Shown: one piece after another, positions 1 through 7,683 of the stretch
Position numbering within the stretch: the first letter of the stretch is position 1
How the letters are laid out: each line of letters opens with the position of its first letter
Source: Anaerolineaceae bacterium
GTDB lineage: Bacteria > Chloroflexota > Anaerolineae > Aggregatilineales > Phototrophicaceae
Assembly: GCA_020634115.1 (NCBI GenBank)
Contig: JACKCH010000012.1
Span: 62,001 to 126,000 of the forward strand
DNA: 64,000 nucleotides
Direction: 5' to 3'
Program-made: the position numbers and the translations under genes
Notes under the pieces: generated by a model
Seen by the model: only the letters and a program-made list of their open reading frames with translations
Database searches by the model: none
Told to the model about the DNA's origin: nothing

Positions 1-1
1 C

Positions 2-553
2 ATCATGGCGGAAGTTCGCCGCCAACTGCGTATCCCTGCGATCATGAGTGGCGAGCAGACACCGGAATACAGTAAAGCGGTGACGATTTCCACCCGTGCC
101 GCGCAGACCGAACTGATTCCACTTGGCCTGATTGCCATCCTATCCCCGATTGTCGTCGGCCTGCTGCTCAAGGAACAGGCGCTTGGTGGTTTCCTGGCGG
201 GGGTTATTCTCTCCGGTCAGTTGTTAGCCGTGTTTATGGCGAACGCTGGTGGCGCCTGGGATAATGCCAAGAAGTATGTGGAAGATGGCAACTTCGGCGG
301 TAAAGGCACTGAGAACCACAAAGCCAGCGTCGTCGGTGATACCGTCGGTGATCCGCTGAAGGATACAGCTGGCCCGGCACTAAACCCGATGATTAAAGTG
401 ATGAATCTCGTCGCCCTGATTATGGCGCCGATTGTGGTGCAGTCTCAGGATGAGTCCTCGACTGTTCCGGTGCTGATTATCGTTGTGGTGGGTATCGCGC
501 TGATTGTCTGGTCAGTCCGGCGCAGTGACCGCCAGGAAGAAACCGAGATGTAA
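2..553 (+). CDS. hppA: Membrane-bound proton-translocating pyrophosphatase, C-terminal part (5' end outside window)
   Basis: This is the 3' end of a membrane pyrophosphatase gene. The enzyme hydrolyses PPi in the cytoplasm and pumps H+ (or Na+) across the membrane. The frame is open to the left edge, so the N-terminal two thirds or more are missing. Visible are NAGGAWDNAKKYVEDG and GDTVGDPLKDTAGP, which match the conserved PPi/Mg-binding loop near the C-terminus of the family, followed by LNPMIKVMNLVALI and a last hydrophobic helix. The residues that decide K+ dependence lie upstream and cannot be read. A hairpin terminator follows at 646-680. Family assignment is secure; ion specificity is not. 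Confidence 0.95.
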   Translation: MMAEVRRQLRIPAIMSGEQTPEYSKAVTISTRAAQTELIPLGLIAILSPIVVGLLLKEQALGGFLAGVILSGQLLAVFMANAGGAWDNAKKYVEDGNFGGKGTENHKASVVGDTVGDPLKDTAGPALNPMIKVMNLVALIMAPIVVQSQDESSTVPVLIIVVVGIALIVWSVRRSDRQEETEM

Positions 554-582
554 TAACCGTATCTACTGAAGTGACGGGACTC

Positions 583-606
583 GTAGGGGAGAGTGGGTTC
601 GCCCCC
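583..606 (-). repeat. Diverged copy of the dispersed GC-rich intergenic palindrome
   Basis: GTAGGGG and CCCCC flank a short spacer, and the following bases (gttgaaaatatacg) resemble those after the 5558-5583 copy (ggctgaacatatacg). This shared flank suggests the same repeat family, more decayed here. It lies 30 bases after the hppA stop. Confidence 0.45.
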
Positions 607-645
607 GTTGAAAATATACGAGAACCCGATAAATAACATCGCTGT

Positions 646-680
646 AATCCCCATTACTTTGGTAGTGGGGATTTTGCTTT
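646..680 (+). terminator. Rho-independent terminator after hppA
   Basis: A 12-bp stem with one mismatch (AATCCCCATTAC against GTAGTGGGGATT, loop TTTG) is followed by a T-rich stretch (TTTTGCTTTCC). It lies between the hppA stop and yraN, as expected for the end of the hppA transcript. Confidence 0.7.
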
Positions 681-744
681 CCTCTGCCAACAAACAGGGT
701 ACAATAGGGAAGTATTGCTAATCACAGGGAAACATAGTTTAAGT

Positions 745-1107
745 ATGACGAAGCCGAAACAGGCAACCGGGCAGCGCGGTGAGCATCTGGCGCGAACGTA
801 TTTGCAGGAACGTGCGTATACGATTGTAGAAACCAACTGGCACTGTCCGGAGGGTGAGATTGACATCGTTGCGCGAAAGGAAGGAGTCTGGGTGTTTGTT
901 GAGGTGCGAACCCGCCATGCGAATATTACTGCCCCCGCGCTAGAGAGTATAGGTGGTCGAAAGCAGCAGCGGATGGCATTGACAGCCCAACGCTACCTGG
1001 CCGAGCATCATTTGGACGTGGATTGGCGCGTGGATGTCGTGGCGGTGGCGCTGCCCGCGTCAGGAATGCCGGTCATTGAACACTACGAGGATGCACTTGG
1101 CTGGTGA
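745..1107 (+). CDS. yraN: YraN-family (UPF0102) putative endonuclease-fold protein
   Basis: This 120-residue protein has the usual length of the YraN/UPF0102 family. That family has a Holliday-junction-resolvase-like (PD-(D/E)XK) fold and no settled function. The hallmark segments are visible: GQRGEHLARTYL at the N-terminus, then EGEIDIVA (Asp) and VFVEVRTR (Glu-x-Arg), which would form the nuclease-like centre. I chose the ATG at 745 over the upstream TTG at 715 because family members begin just before the RGE helix. The 3' end overlaps miaA by 17 bases, implying a shared transcript. Confidence 0.85.
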   Translation: MTKPKQATGQRGEHLARTYLQERAYTIVETNWHCPEGEIDIVARKEGVWVFVEVRTRHANITAPALESIGGRKQQRMALTAQRYLAEHHLDVDWRVDVVAVALPASGMPVIEHYEDALGW

Positions 1108-2023
1108 TTTCCCCCTCATAGTGATTTTAGGGCCAACGGCAGTCGGCAAAACCCGTCTTGCGCTTGATCTGGCACGGCGATTTGAGGGCGAAATTATCAA
1201 TGCAGACAGTCGGCAGGTGTACCGGTACATGGACATCGGCACGGCCAAGCCCACGCCAGAGCAGCTTACGCAGGCTGTCCACCACCTGCTCGACATCGTA
1301 GACCCGGACGATCACCTGGCGCTGGCGCAGTACCAGCGTATGGCTTATGCAGTCATCAACGACATTCACCGCCGGGGAAAGCTGCCGCTGCTGGTGGGTG
1401 GCACGGGACAATACATCACGGCGGTAACTGAAGGTTGGCGCATACCGGAAGTTCCACCGAATGAGGGACTGCGCCGGGAATTAGAAGTCTTCGCCGCTGA
1501 ACATGGATCGCTGGCGCTGCATGAACGTTTGACAAACCTCGACCCGGAAGCGGCCAGCCGCATCCACCATCACAATGTGCGGCGCGTGGTGCGGGCGTTA
1601 GAGGTTTGCCTGGAAACCGGCCAGCCCATCAGTGAGTTGCAGCGTAAGACCCCGCCACCGTATCGCCTGCTGCAATATGGCTTGACGATGGAACGGAAAC
1701 GTCTGTACGAACAGGCGGATTCACGTTTTGATGACATGATGGCAGTGGGTTTTCTGGATGAGGTGCGTGAGCTGCTCGATAGGGGATACAGCCCTTCACT
1801 GCCTTCAATGAGCGGCATTGGTTATGCTCAACTCGCCGGCCATCTTGTCAAAGGCGTTCCACTGGATGAGGCGATAACTGCCGCCAAACACCTGACTCAT
1901 GATTTCATTCGTCGTCAGTATACCTGGTTCAGGGGACACGATTCGGGTATTTTGTGGCACAATAGGGAAGAGATGGACTTATCAGACATCAGCGCGGCGG
2001 TCATGCGCTGGCTACACCCATAA
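1091..2023 (+). CDS. miaA: tRNA dimethylallyltransferase MiaA
   Basis: MiaA transfers the dimethylallyl group from DMAPP to N6 of adenosine 37 in tRNAs that read UNN codons. The 310-residue length is normal. Motifs in order are the P-loop GPTAVGKTRLAL (about residues 14-25), DSRQVYRYMDIGTAKP (substrate and tRNA contacts), LLVGGTGQYI, and SMSGIGYAQLAGHL with RQYTWFR near the C-terminus. The ATG at 1091 puts the P-loop close to the N-terminus as usual; an in-frame upstream start at 1034 would add 19 residues lying inside yraN. It overlaps the yraN stop by 17 bases and is probably translationally coupled to it. Confidence 0.95.
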   Translation: MHLAGDFPLIVILGPTAVGKTRLALDLARRFEGEIINADSRQVYRYMDIGTAKPTPEQLTQAVHHLLDIVDPDDHLALAQYQRMAYAVINDIHRRGKLPLLVGGTGQYITAVTEGWRIPEVPPNEGLRRELEVFAAEHGSLALHERLTNLDPEAASRIHHHNVRRVVRALEVCLETGQPISELQRKTPPPYRLLQYGLTMERKRLYEQADSRFDDMMAVGFLDEVRELLDRGYSPSLPSMSGIGYAQLAGHLVKGVPLDEAITAAKHLTHDFIRRQYTWFRGHDSGILWHNREEMDLSDISAAVMRWLHP

Positions 2024-2034
2024 CCTGAGCGATC

Positions 2035-2724
2035 ATGTCTATTTTTCGCACAACGAACAATTCTAATGCGTTGGTCGCTATCTTTTTGCTGCTCATGTTG
2101 GCGGTTTTTGCTGGGCCGGATACGCTGCCAAGGTTGCTTTCTCAAGTGATTCCTGCGGCGGATGAGAGTGTCCCCTGTAACTGGCTACGGCAGGGAACAG
2201 GGCGTGCAACTCACCAATCTCTGATTGGTCGTGCGGCTAATCAGCCGATTCAAATTGCGGTCAAGACCACGCCTGTACCCAACGGGCTTGAAGGCAGCAT
2301 CTTTATCAGCATCATTATCACTAACCGTTCGTTAGGGACAGTCCCCATCTGGGTCAATTCTAACCCAAATCAGGTGCGTTTTGGAGACGATGGCGTTACC
2401 AGTGGGTTAGGGCTGGTTTTCAATAATAATACTCAGCTCCCTGCCGGTTCTGCTCAACAAGCAGGTATCACGTACCCTGAAAGTGAAATCCGTTTGCTGG
2501 GGCCACGCCAGAGTTGTGTGAATAAGGTTGAACTGCCGCTGAATCAATTGCCTGACCCCACCATTATCAATGGTCAGGCTTCGGTGAAGGCCTACTATCG
2601 CATCACTGACCCCGGTACATCCCAACCTTCCACACCGGGGGGAACGGTGATTTTCCCCACACAGGGGTTATGGGTGGGTATCGCCCAATCGGAAAGCATC
2701 CCTATTCCTCTGAGTAGCGAGTGA
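2035..2724 (+). CDS. Unrecognised exported or membrane-anchored protein
   Basis: I do not recognise this 229-residue protein. It has a short polar N-terminus, one hydrophobic segment (about residues 12-27: ALVAIFLLLMLAVFAG) that could be a signal peptide or anchor, then a mostly beta-type extracellular region rich in Asn, Pro and Gly with two Cys (in VPCNW and RQSCVNK) that might form a disulfide. There is no lipobox. It starts 11 bases after the miaA stop, so it may be co-transcribed with yraN-miaA, but nothing links it to tRNA modification. A surface or periplasmic role is inference. Confidence 0.6.
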   Translation: MSIFRTTNNSNALVAIFLLLMLAVFAGPDTLPRLLSQVIPAADESVPCNWLRQGTGRATHQSLIGRAANQPIQIAVKTTPVPNGLEGSIFISIIITNRSLGTVPIWVNSNPNQVRFGDDGVTSGLGLVFNNNTQLPAGSAQQAGITYPESEIRLLGPRQSCVNKVELPLNQLPDPTIINGQASVKAYYRITDPGTSQPSTPGGTVIFPTQGLWVGIAQSESIPIPLSSE

Positions 2725-2737
2725 TGCCGGGTACAGC

Positions 2738-2743
2738 TATAAT
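2738..2743 (+). promoter_or_regulatory. Candidate -10 element upstream of the FHA regulator
   Basis: A perfect TATAAT lies 50 bases before the start at 2794, in the gap after the preceding gene. No good -35 box sits 16-18 bases upstream, so this is only a candidate. Confidence 0.35.
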
Positions 2744-2793
2744 ATTGACTATATTTATGAAGTGCGTTTACTTGACTGAGGGAGATTACAGTT

Positions 2794-3456
2794 ATGCCTC
2801 AATCTGATACGGAACGACCAGTCCTCATCCTCCAGGGGGATAAACATACTGCCGACCAATGGGTGTTGGCTCAGGATAGCACCATTCTGGGGCGTGATGA
2901 GTCGTGCGATATTATGTTGAGTGAACGCCAGATTTCTCGGCAGCATATCCGTATTTTCAAAGAAGGCAATCAGTTTTACGTGGAAGACCTGGATAGTAAG
3001 AACGGCACCTGGGTGAACGGTGTGCAGATCAAGGGTGTGCGTGAACTGCACCACAATGATGAAATCCAGCTTGCCTTAACCACCCGCCTGCAATTCATCG
3101 GCTCCAACGCCACCGCGCCGATGCCCATGCCGGTTCCAGCCTATCTGGGGGGACGGCTGCGGATTGACCGTGACGCCCGCCGCGTGTTCATCCTCGACCA
3201 GGAACTCGACCCCCCGCTGAGTCTGCCGCAATACCGCTTGCTCGAACTCCTTTACAGTAACACCGGTAGCATCTGCACCCGTGACGAAGTTGTTGAAACT
3301 GTCTGGCCGGAGGCGATGGGCGAGGGGGTGAGCGAACAGGCGATTGACGCTCTGGTGCGCCGTCTGCGTGACCGTCTCGCCGAGACTGACCCGGATTTTC
3401 AGTATATTATCACTGTGCGCGGGCATGGCTTCCGCCTGGATAACCAGGCCGATTGA
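2794..3456 (+). CDS. FHA domain / winged-helix (OmpR-type) transcriptional regulator
   Basis: This 220-residue protein joins a forkhead-associated domain (about residues 25-100) to an OmpR/PhoB-type winged helix (about residues 125-218). The FHA core shows GRDESCDIML, ERQISRQHIRI and DLDSKNGTWVNG, which carry the usual Arg, Ser, His and Asn that bind phosphothreonine. The DNA-binding half shows LSLPQYRLLELLYSN, EVVETVWPEA and IDALVRRLRDRL with the terminal hairpin. There is no receiver domain. The likely job is transcription control in response to a Ser/Thr-kinase signal; no kinase gene is in the window. A GGGAG sequence precedes the start. Domain calls are firm; targets are unknown. Confidence 0.85.
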   Translation: MPQSDTERPVLILQGDKHTADQWVLAQDSTILGRDESCDIMLSERQISRQHIRIFKEGNQFYVEDLDSKNGTWVNGVQIKGVRELHHNDEIQLALTTRLQFIGSNATAPMPMPVPAYLGGRLRIDRDARRVFILDQELDPPLSLPQYRLLELLYSNTGSICTRDEVVETVWPEAMGEGVSEQAIDALVRRLRDRLAETDPDFQYIITVRGHGFRLDNQAD

Positions 3457-3656
3457 AATCTCTGTAAGGTTTTGAAAACTGATTTTTCCTTGCCAGTGAT
3501 TCTATTCAGTGGTTGACGGTTACTGTATCCCATAAGGTTATGCGATAACGAACCTAATGAAGCGAAAGATCGTGGCCTCTTGTGCTCAGTAATAATGACC
3601 CTGGTGAGGCCGTGCCTTAAGGTTCGGGGGCCTATCATACGATTAGTATCTGGTCT

Positions 3657-4997
3657 ATGGAGAAATACTATCTTATGCCTGAAAAGACTCGTGCAGCCCG
3701 GCTTGGTTCATTAATTAGCAACATAGACAACAACCACTCCCCAGTTTATATTCTGGCTGCTTTGCTCTTCTACTTTGTTCCCGTCATCCTGATCTCGTTT
3801 CTTTTGGTTGATCGAGCCCTCAACCAGGAATATTTTATCGACGTTATTGGTCTGTTCTTGATCGTTATTGTCTTTTTCCCACTCATGTTGACGTTCGGTG
3901 TTTTTATGGTGTACCGGGCAACTTATTCCACCAGAACCTATATTGACATGAATAGCTCGTCTATGACCCTGACTGAGCAACAGCGGCGCGAAGAACAACA
4001 GTGGAATTACGTGATAAACAAGGCATTGGATTGGCGTCGTTATTTGATGTCTTTGTGTCTGCTCAATATGTTTATCACGATTATTGGCGGATACCTGCTC
4101 GTTTCTGATATTGTGTCATCAGATGGCTTGTATTTCGGCGTCTCTACTGTTCCGCTGGTCTATATGACCACAGTTGAAGGTGATATAAATGCTTCCAATA
4201 CAGTAGGTATCCCCGGGTCTGTATTATGGCTGGGGATGGCTGGGTATCTGTTTCAGTATCTTGAATCGACGCGCCGCCGATTTGTGAGCCGTAATCTTGT
4301 GCCACGTTTCTACTTGATGAGTGCTTTTCGCCTTTTACAAGTGATGCTTGCGGTTGTAGTGGGGTTTCTGGCAATAAATATCATCATCCCGAACCCGCCG
4401 GCTGATCTTGTTTTGCTGACGGCATTCGTCATTGGTTTGTTTCCGATGCAGATTCTCGCGCCGGTTGTTGGTGAGGTTCGCCAACGATTAGGGATGCAGG
4501 TTACGACACAACTGCCGATCACAATGATTAATGGCATAGACAGTACATTAGAATCATTGCTGCAAGAAGAGAACATTGATTCGGTACAACTTTTGGCTAC
4601 AACCAATGTGGATATTATTCATAAACGTACCCGTATTCCTGTACGAGCATTGCTCAACTGGCAGCGTCAGGCACGGTTGTTTAATGTTCTGGGTACACAA
4701 ACGCTGATCGATCGCTTTGCCCGGATTGGGATTAACGATTTTGATGATTTGGGGGTTCTGGCGGCGGCGATAGGTAGTTTGCCTGATGATCCTGAAAAAC
4801 GTGAAGCTTTTCAAAATGATTTCACCAGTGCGATGCTTATCAAGTCCGACGAAGAGAGTATGGGGACTGATGCTTTCTGGCGGGTGTTGATTCAAGTCCT
4901 GATACGCGAATATCAGGCTGAGTTTCTTGAGACACCAGCGAAATTATTGGATGAAGATACTGAATCTCAAGCGGAAATACTCGTATCAATACCATAA
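3657..4997 (+). CDS. Polytopic membrane protein with helix-hairpin-helix-like cytoplasmic tail
   Basis: This 446-residue protein has about six or seven hydrophobic segments (roughly residues 31-51, 60-85, 130-150, 165-205 and 225-272) and a cytoplasmic C-terminal part. The tail around residues 300-380 has the rhythm of helix-hairpin-helix modules of the DUF4332 kind: LLQEENIDSVQLLA, TRIPVRALLNWQRQA, then LIDRFARIGINDFDDLGVL. I do not know the family. The next gene also encodes a helix-hairpin-helix-type protein, so the two may act together. A start at 3675 (MPEKTRAARLG) is equally possible. The gene looks more AT-rich than its surroundings, which could mean recent acquisition. Confidence 0.6.
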   Translation: MEKYYLMPEKTRAARLGSLISNIDNNHSPVYILAALLFYFVPVILISFLLVDRALNQEYFIDVIGLFLIVIVFFPLMLTFGVFMVYRATYSTRTYIDMNSSSMTLTEQQRREEQQWNYVINKALDWRRYLMSLCLLNMFITIIGGYLLVSDIVSSDGLYFGVSTVPLVYMTTVEGDINASNTVGIPGSVLWLGMAGYLFQYLESTRRRFVSRNLVPRFYLMSAFRLLQVMLAVVVGFLAINIIIPNPPADLVLLTAFVIGLFPMQILAPVVGEVRQRLGMQVTTQLPITMINGIDSTLESLLQEENIDSVQLLATTNVDIIHKRTRIPVRALLNWQRQARLFNVLGTQTLIDRFARIGINDFDDLGVLAAAIGSLPDDPEKREAFQNDFTSAMLIKSDEESMGTDAFWRVLIQVLIREYQAEFLETPAKLLDEDTESQAEILVSIP

Positions 4998-5163
4998 CAG
5001 CACTCTGCAACACGATAAGACAAGCTCTATTCGTTTTAAGTTGGCTTCCGCTATCAGGCAATTGGTGTCATGGAAAGTCCCGATTTGATTGTATGGATTT
5101 GGATCGGCTCTCATGCCGATTATGACAAACTTATCGGTTAAATCATGCTGTGGAAGGTTCACA

Positions 5164-5445
5164 ATGACGTTCGATGACTGGTATCCTGACTTTCCGGATG
5201 CTACCACAAGTATTGATACTTTGGACGTTCCAGATGAATGCTTGCGAGTATTAAAACATACTGGTGTCGAATGCATTGGTGATATATTAGACATATACGC
5301 AAGAATGCCTGATACAACGGACGGCTCTCCACGGATGAGTCCGAAGTGTTACTCTCTCGTTTTTCGTGCGATTATTCGTCTCGAAGGATGTCCGTGGCGC
5401 GATGATATAGAAAAATGGCTTGTGGAGTGGGTTGAGAAAGAGTGA
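5164..5445 (+). CDS. Small protein resembling the RNA polymerase alpha-subunit C-terminal domain
   Basis: This 93-residue protein has the two helix-hairpin-helix units of alpha-CTD: SIDTLDVPDECLRVLKHTGV followed by IGDIL, then MSPKCYSLVFRAIIRLEGC, comparable to LGKKSLTEIKDVLASRG in E. coli alpha. By my hand alignment the position of DNA-contacting Arg265 is Glu, so normal UP-element binding is doubtful. There is no assembly domain, so it is not an alpha subunit. The ATG at 5164 has a GGAAGG ribosome site; 5089 is a weaker alternative. It follows the membrane protein at 3657 by about 165 bases. It could be a transcription modulator or simply a protein-interaction domain. Confidence 0.55.
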   Translation: MTFDDWYPDFPDATTSIDTLDVPDECLRVLKHTGVECIGDILDIYARMPDTTDGSPRMSPKCYSLVFRAIIRLEGCPWRDDIEKWLVEWVEKE

Positions 5446-5473
5446 TTATTGCCAGTATATTGTAAATACAAAA

Positions 5474-5499
5474 ACAGTGGGCCATTTACGGCCCACTGT
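5474..5499. terminator. Bidirectional terminator between convergent genes
   Basis: A perfect 10-bp stem (ACAGTGGGCC / GGCCCACTGT, loop ATTTAC) has an A-run on its left side, which is a U-run for leftward transcription, and TGTTT on its right. It sits between the plus-strand gene ending at 5445 and the minus-strand gene ending at 5613. Confidence 0.8.
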
Positions 5500-5557
5500 C
5501 TGTTTACACCCATTGCTTAAGTGAAGTTCCGAAAGAAACCCAATGAAATAGTAGGAT

Positions 5558-5583
5558 TTGTAGGGGCGCATGATGTGCGCCCC
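5558..5583 (-). repeat. Dispersed intergenic palindrome, CCCTACAA family (minus-strand copy)
   Basis: Read on the minus strand this is GGGGCGCA, a five-base loop, TGCGCCCC and then TACAA, the same design as the plus-strand copies at 43613 and 58053. It lies just downstream of the MinD-like gene and may act as a hairpin at its mRNA end. Confidence 0.65.
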
Positions 5584-5612
5584 GGCTGAACATATACGGA
5601 CTACACTCTTGT

Positions 5613-6395
5613 TTAGTCCTGCATCAACGCATTGGCGACTTGCTGCAGTTTCTGTGTGATTGGGTGGTCGGGGTAGTGCAGCACGAATACTCCGGCGCTG
5701 GCAAGCGTCATCAACTCATCCGAGTGGGGGAGTACTGCCGCCACCGGGCAGTTATAGGTTTTCTCGACGCGCTCTTTGATCTCATCCGGGTCAAAACTCG
5801 TTGGAGCTTTGTTCACGATCAGCATCATACGTGGCACATCCAACTTGCGGGCGACCTCAATCGTTACGCCCGTGCCTTGATAGTCCTGCTGGTCAGGGCG
5901 CATAATCACGACCAGGGCATCGGAAATCGCAATCGAAAGCAGCGTTTCCTCGTTCAGGCCGGGGTGGGTGTCAATCATCAGTACGTCCAACTTGAGTTCC
6001 CGCACGAGGCTGGTAAATCCGTCGTTAAGCAGCCCCACATCGTAGCCTTCCCGCAGCACACGGGCAATTTCCCCTACCTTGATGCTGGACGGAATCAGGT
6101 GAAGTTCACCTTTGGGGATCGCCAGCACCTGCCCGGAGACACTTGCCCCTAGATTCTTGGTGACATCGTAGGCGGTTTGCTTGATCTTGCATTTGCCCCA
6201 CAGATAATCATTCAGCGAATACTGCATATCATCTTCTTTGAGGCCGAGTAGCACATGAATGCCCGGTGACTGAATATCCGTATCAATCACACCGACGCGC
6301 AGCCCATCCGCTGCCAACAGCGCCGCCAGATTGGCTGTCGTGTTGGATTTCCCGGTTCCGCCTCGGAATGAATGCACAGAGATGATTTTTGACAT
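5613..6395 (-). CDS. MinD/ParA-like P-loop ATPase
   Basis: This 260-residue protein belongs to the deviant-Walker-A (SIMIBI) ATPases that form ATP-dependent dimers and organise partners on membranes or DNA. Visible are HSFRGGTGKSNTTANLA (residues 8-24), VIDTDIQSPG (Walker A'), and LDVLMIDTHPGLNEETL (Walker B and switch II), with RPDQQDYQGT after it. The signature Lys that normally precedes GGxGK is Arg here (RGGTGKS). It starts 26 bases after the ECF-S/HAMP sensor gene, so the two probably work as a pair. No minC, minE or parB homologue is nearby, so a role in division or chromosome segregation is not supported. Confidence 0.85.
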   Translation of the reverse strand: MSKIISVHSFRGGTGKSNTTANLAALLAADGLRVGVIDTDIQSPGIHVLLGLKEDDMQYSLNDYLWGKCKIKQTAYDVTKNLGASVSGQVLAIPKGELHLIPSSIKVGEIARVLREGYDVGLLNDGFTSLVRELKLDVLMIDTHPGLNEETLLSIAISDALVVIMRPDQQDYQGTGVTIEVARKLDVPRMMLIVNKAPTSFDPDEIKERVEKTYNCPVAAVLPHSDELMTLASAGVFVLHYPDHPITQKLQQVANALMQD

Positions 6396-6421
6396 AGTAG
6401 CTGTTGTCCTCTCTTCGTAGG

Positions 6422-7582
6422 TTATTCCTCAGATTCAGATTGCTTGCCCGCCTGGGCGCGAATCTTGTTGACTTTTTCCTTCAATTCACGGAAATACTCA
6501 TTATCGGTGATTTCGCTCACTTGCTGCTGCTGTTTGGCGAGATCAACTTCAATTCTCAATTCCTCAACCTGCCGTTTCAGGCGTTCCTCGCGCTGGATCA
6601 CTTCCTGCGCCATCTGTCCGAAAAGTTGACTGAGTTGGGCGATTTCGTCTGTCCCCTGGGTGGCCTTAAGTTCTCCGGCCTGGTCACTGCTCAATTCGCC
6701 CGCGCCCATCTGCTTTGCCGCGCCGGTCAGCCGCAGCAGGGGGCGTGAGATCGTTTGCGCGACCAGTACCGCGTTGGCAGCCGCAAAGATCAGGGTAATC
6801 AGTACCGTAAAACCGAGTTTGAAGTTGATGTCTTCCGTCACTATTCCAGCGGTTGTGGCCTGTTCCACCAGAAACAGCCCTAGCAGACCCACCGGCAGCG
6901 CGGCGGAAACCAGAATAACCAGAGACAGTCGGCGCACCAGCCCGGAGCGGAACCACTCGCGCATGTTACTCAGGTCGAGGCGCTCATAGTTGAACAAGAG
7001 AATCGGCACGAGAATCGCGGCGTTAATGATATTCACCCGGACAATCGGGATAAACACGAAGTCCCGGATGGTTTCAGTCATTTCCTGGCCGTAGATGATG
7101 ATGTCCGTCCCGGCGGCAAAACCAATCCCGGCCACAATGGCGATTACCGTAACGACCAACGCGGCTATGATGTCGCCTATTGAACGGTAACGGCGGCGGA
7201 ACAGAGCGTAAATCCCTGGGATCAGCCCGATAAGGCCGTTTCCGAATTGGTAGTTCAGCAGGTATCCGGCCACCACCTCGCAGCACTTCGGCACCGGGTA
7301 CACATCGAAAAATGCGGGTGGCAGTGGATACCCGTACAGATACCCGGATAAGCTGTCACCGAGCAGATTGCCGAACAGTCCAACCCCGAAGCCGACAATC
7401 GGACCATAGACAAACCCGAACACAATCGGGATAGCAATGCCAGGCCGAATCTCACCGCCAACCGAACCGCTCAAAGGCGAAATATTCGTCAGCCAGGAGA
7501 TACCGCCGTATAGAATGATGCCGATGACCATCGCAAGCAGGTCACGGCCTTTTAAGCGTAACGAGGCATTCGTACTTGTCAT
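6422..7582 (-). CDS. Membrane sensor: ECF-S-like transmembrane domain + HAMP + coiled coil
   Basis: The 386-residue protein has three parts. Residues about 12-215 are a multi-helix domain resembling the substrate-binding S component of ECF vitamin transporters (IRPGIAIPIVFGFVYGPIVG, GNLLGDSLSGYLYG, GLIGLIPGIY). Residues about 225-300 hold two more membrane helices followed by a HAMP linker (AQTISRPLLRLTGAAKQMGA). Residues about 325-386 form a charged coiled coil (EERLKRQVEELRIEVDLAKQ) with no kinase or methyl-accepting domain. It is followed at 26 bases by the MinD-like ATPase, the only obvious candidate for an output partner. A ligand-sensing role is inference from the domains. Confidence 0.75.
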   Translation of the reverse strand: MTSTNASLRLKGRDLLAMVIGIILYGGISWLTNISPLSGSVGGEIRPGIAIPIVFGFVYGPIVGFGVGLFGNLLGDSLSGYLYGYPLPPAFFDVYPVPKCCEVVAGYLLNYQFGNGLIGLIPGIYALFRRRYRSIGDIIAALVVTVIAIVAGIGFAAGTDIIIYGQEMTETIRDFVFIPIVRVNIINAAILVPILLFNYERLDLSNMREWFRSGLVRRLSLVILVSAALPVGLLGLFLVEQATTAGIVTEDINFKLGFTVLITLIFAAANAVLVAQTISRPLLRLTGAAKQMGAGELSSDQAGELKATQGTDEIAQLSQLFGQMAQEVIQREERLKRQVEELRIEVDLAKQQQQVSEITDNEYFRELKEKVNKIRAQAGKQSESEE

Positions 7583-7683
7583 GATATTTATGCTTAATCT
7601 AAAACCCGCTGGACAACCTGCGAGATAGCCTTCTTGAACCTTAATTGTATAGCTTGAGGGTGGCCTGCGCCACCAGTCCCCGT

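Noticed and set aside
5164..5445. A second rpoA gene
   Set aside because: Only the C-terminal-domain-like part is present, without the assembly domain, and the DNA-contact Arg is not kept.
5640..6152. 170-codon plus-strand frame
   Set aside because: It is antisense to the MinD-like gene; no motif or ribosome site.
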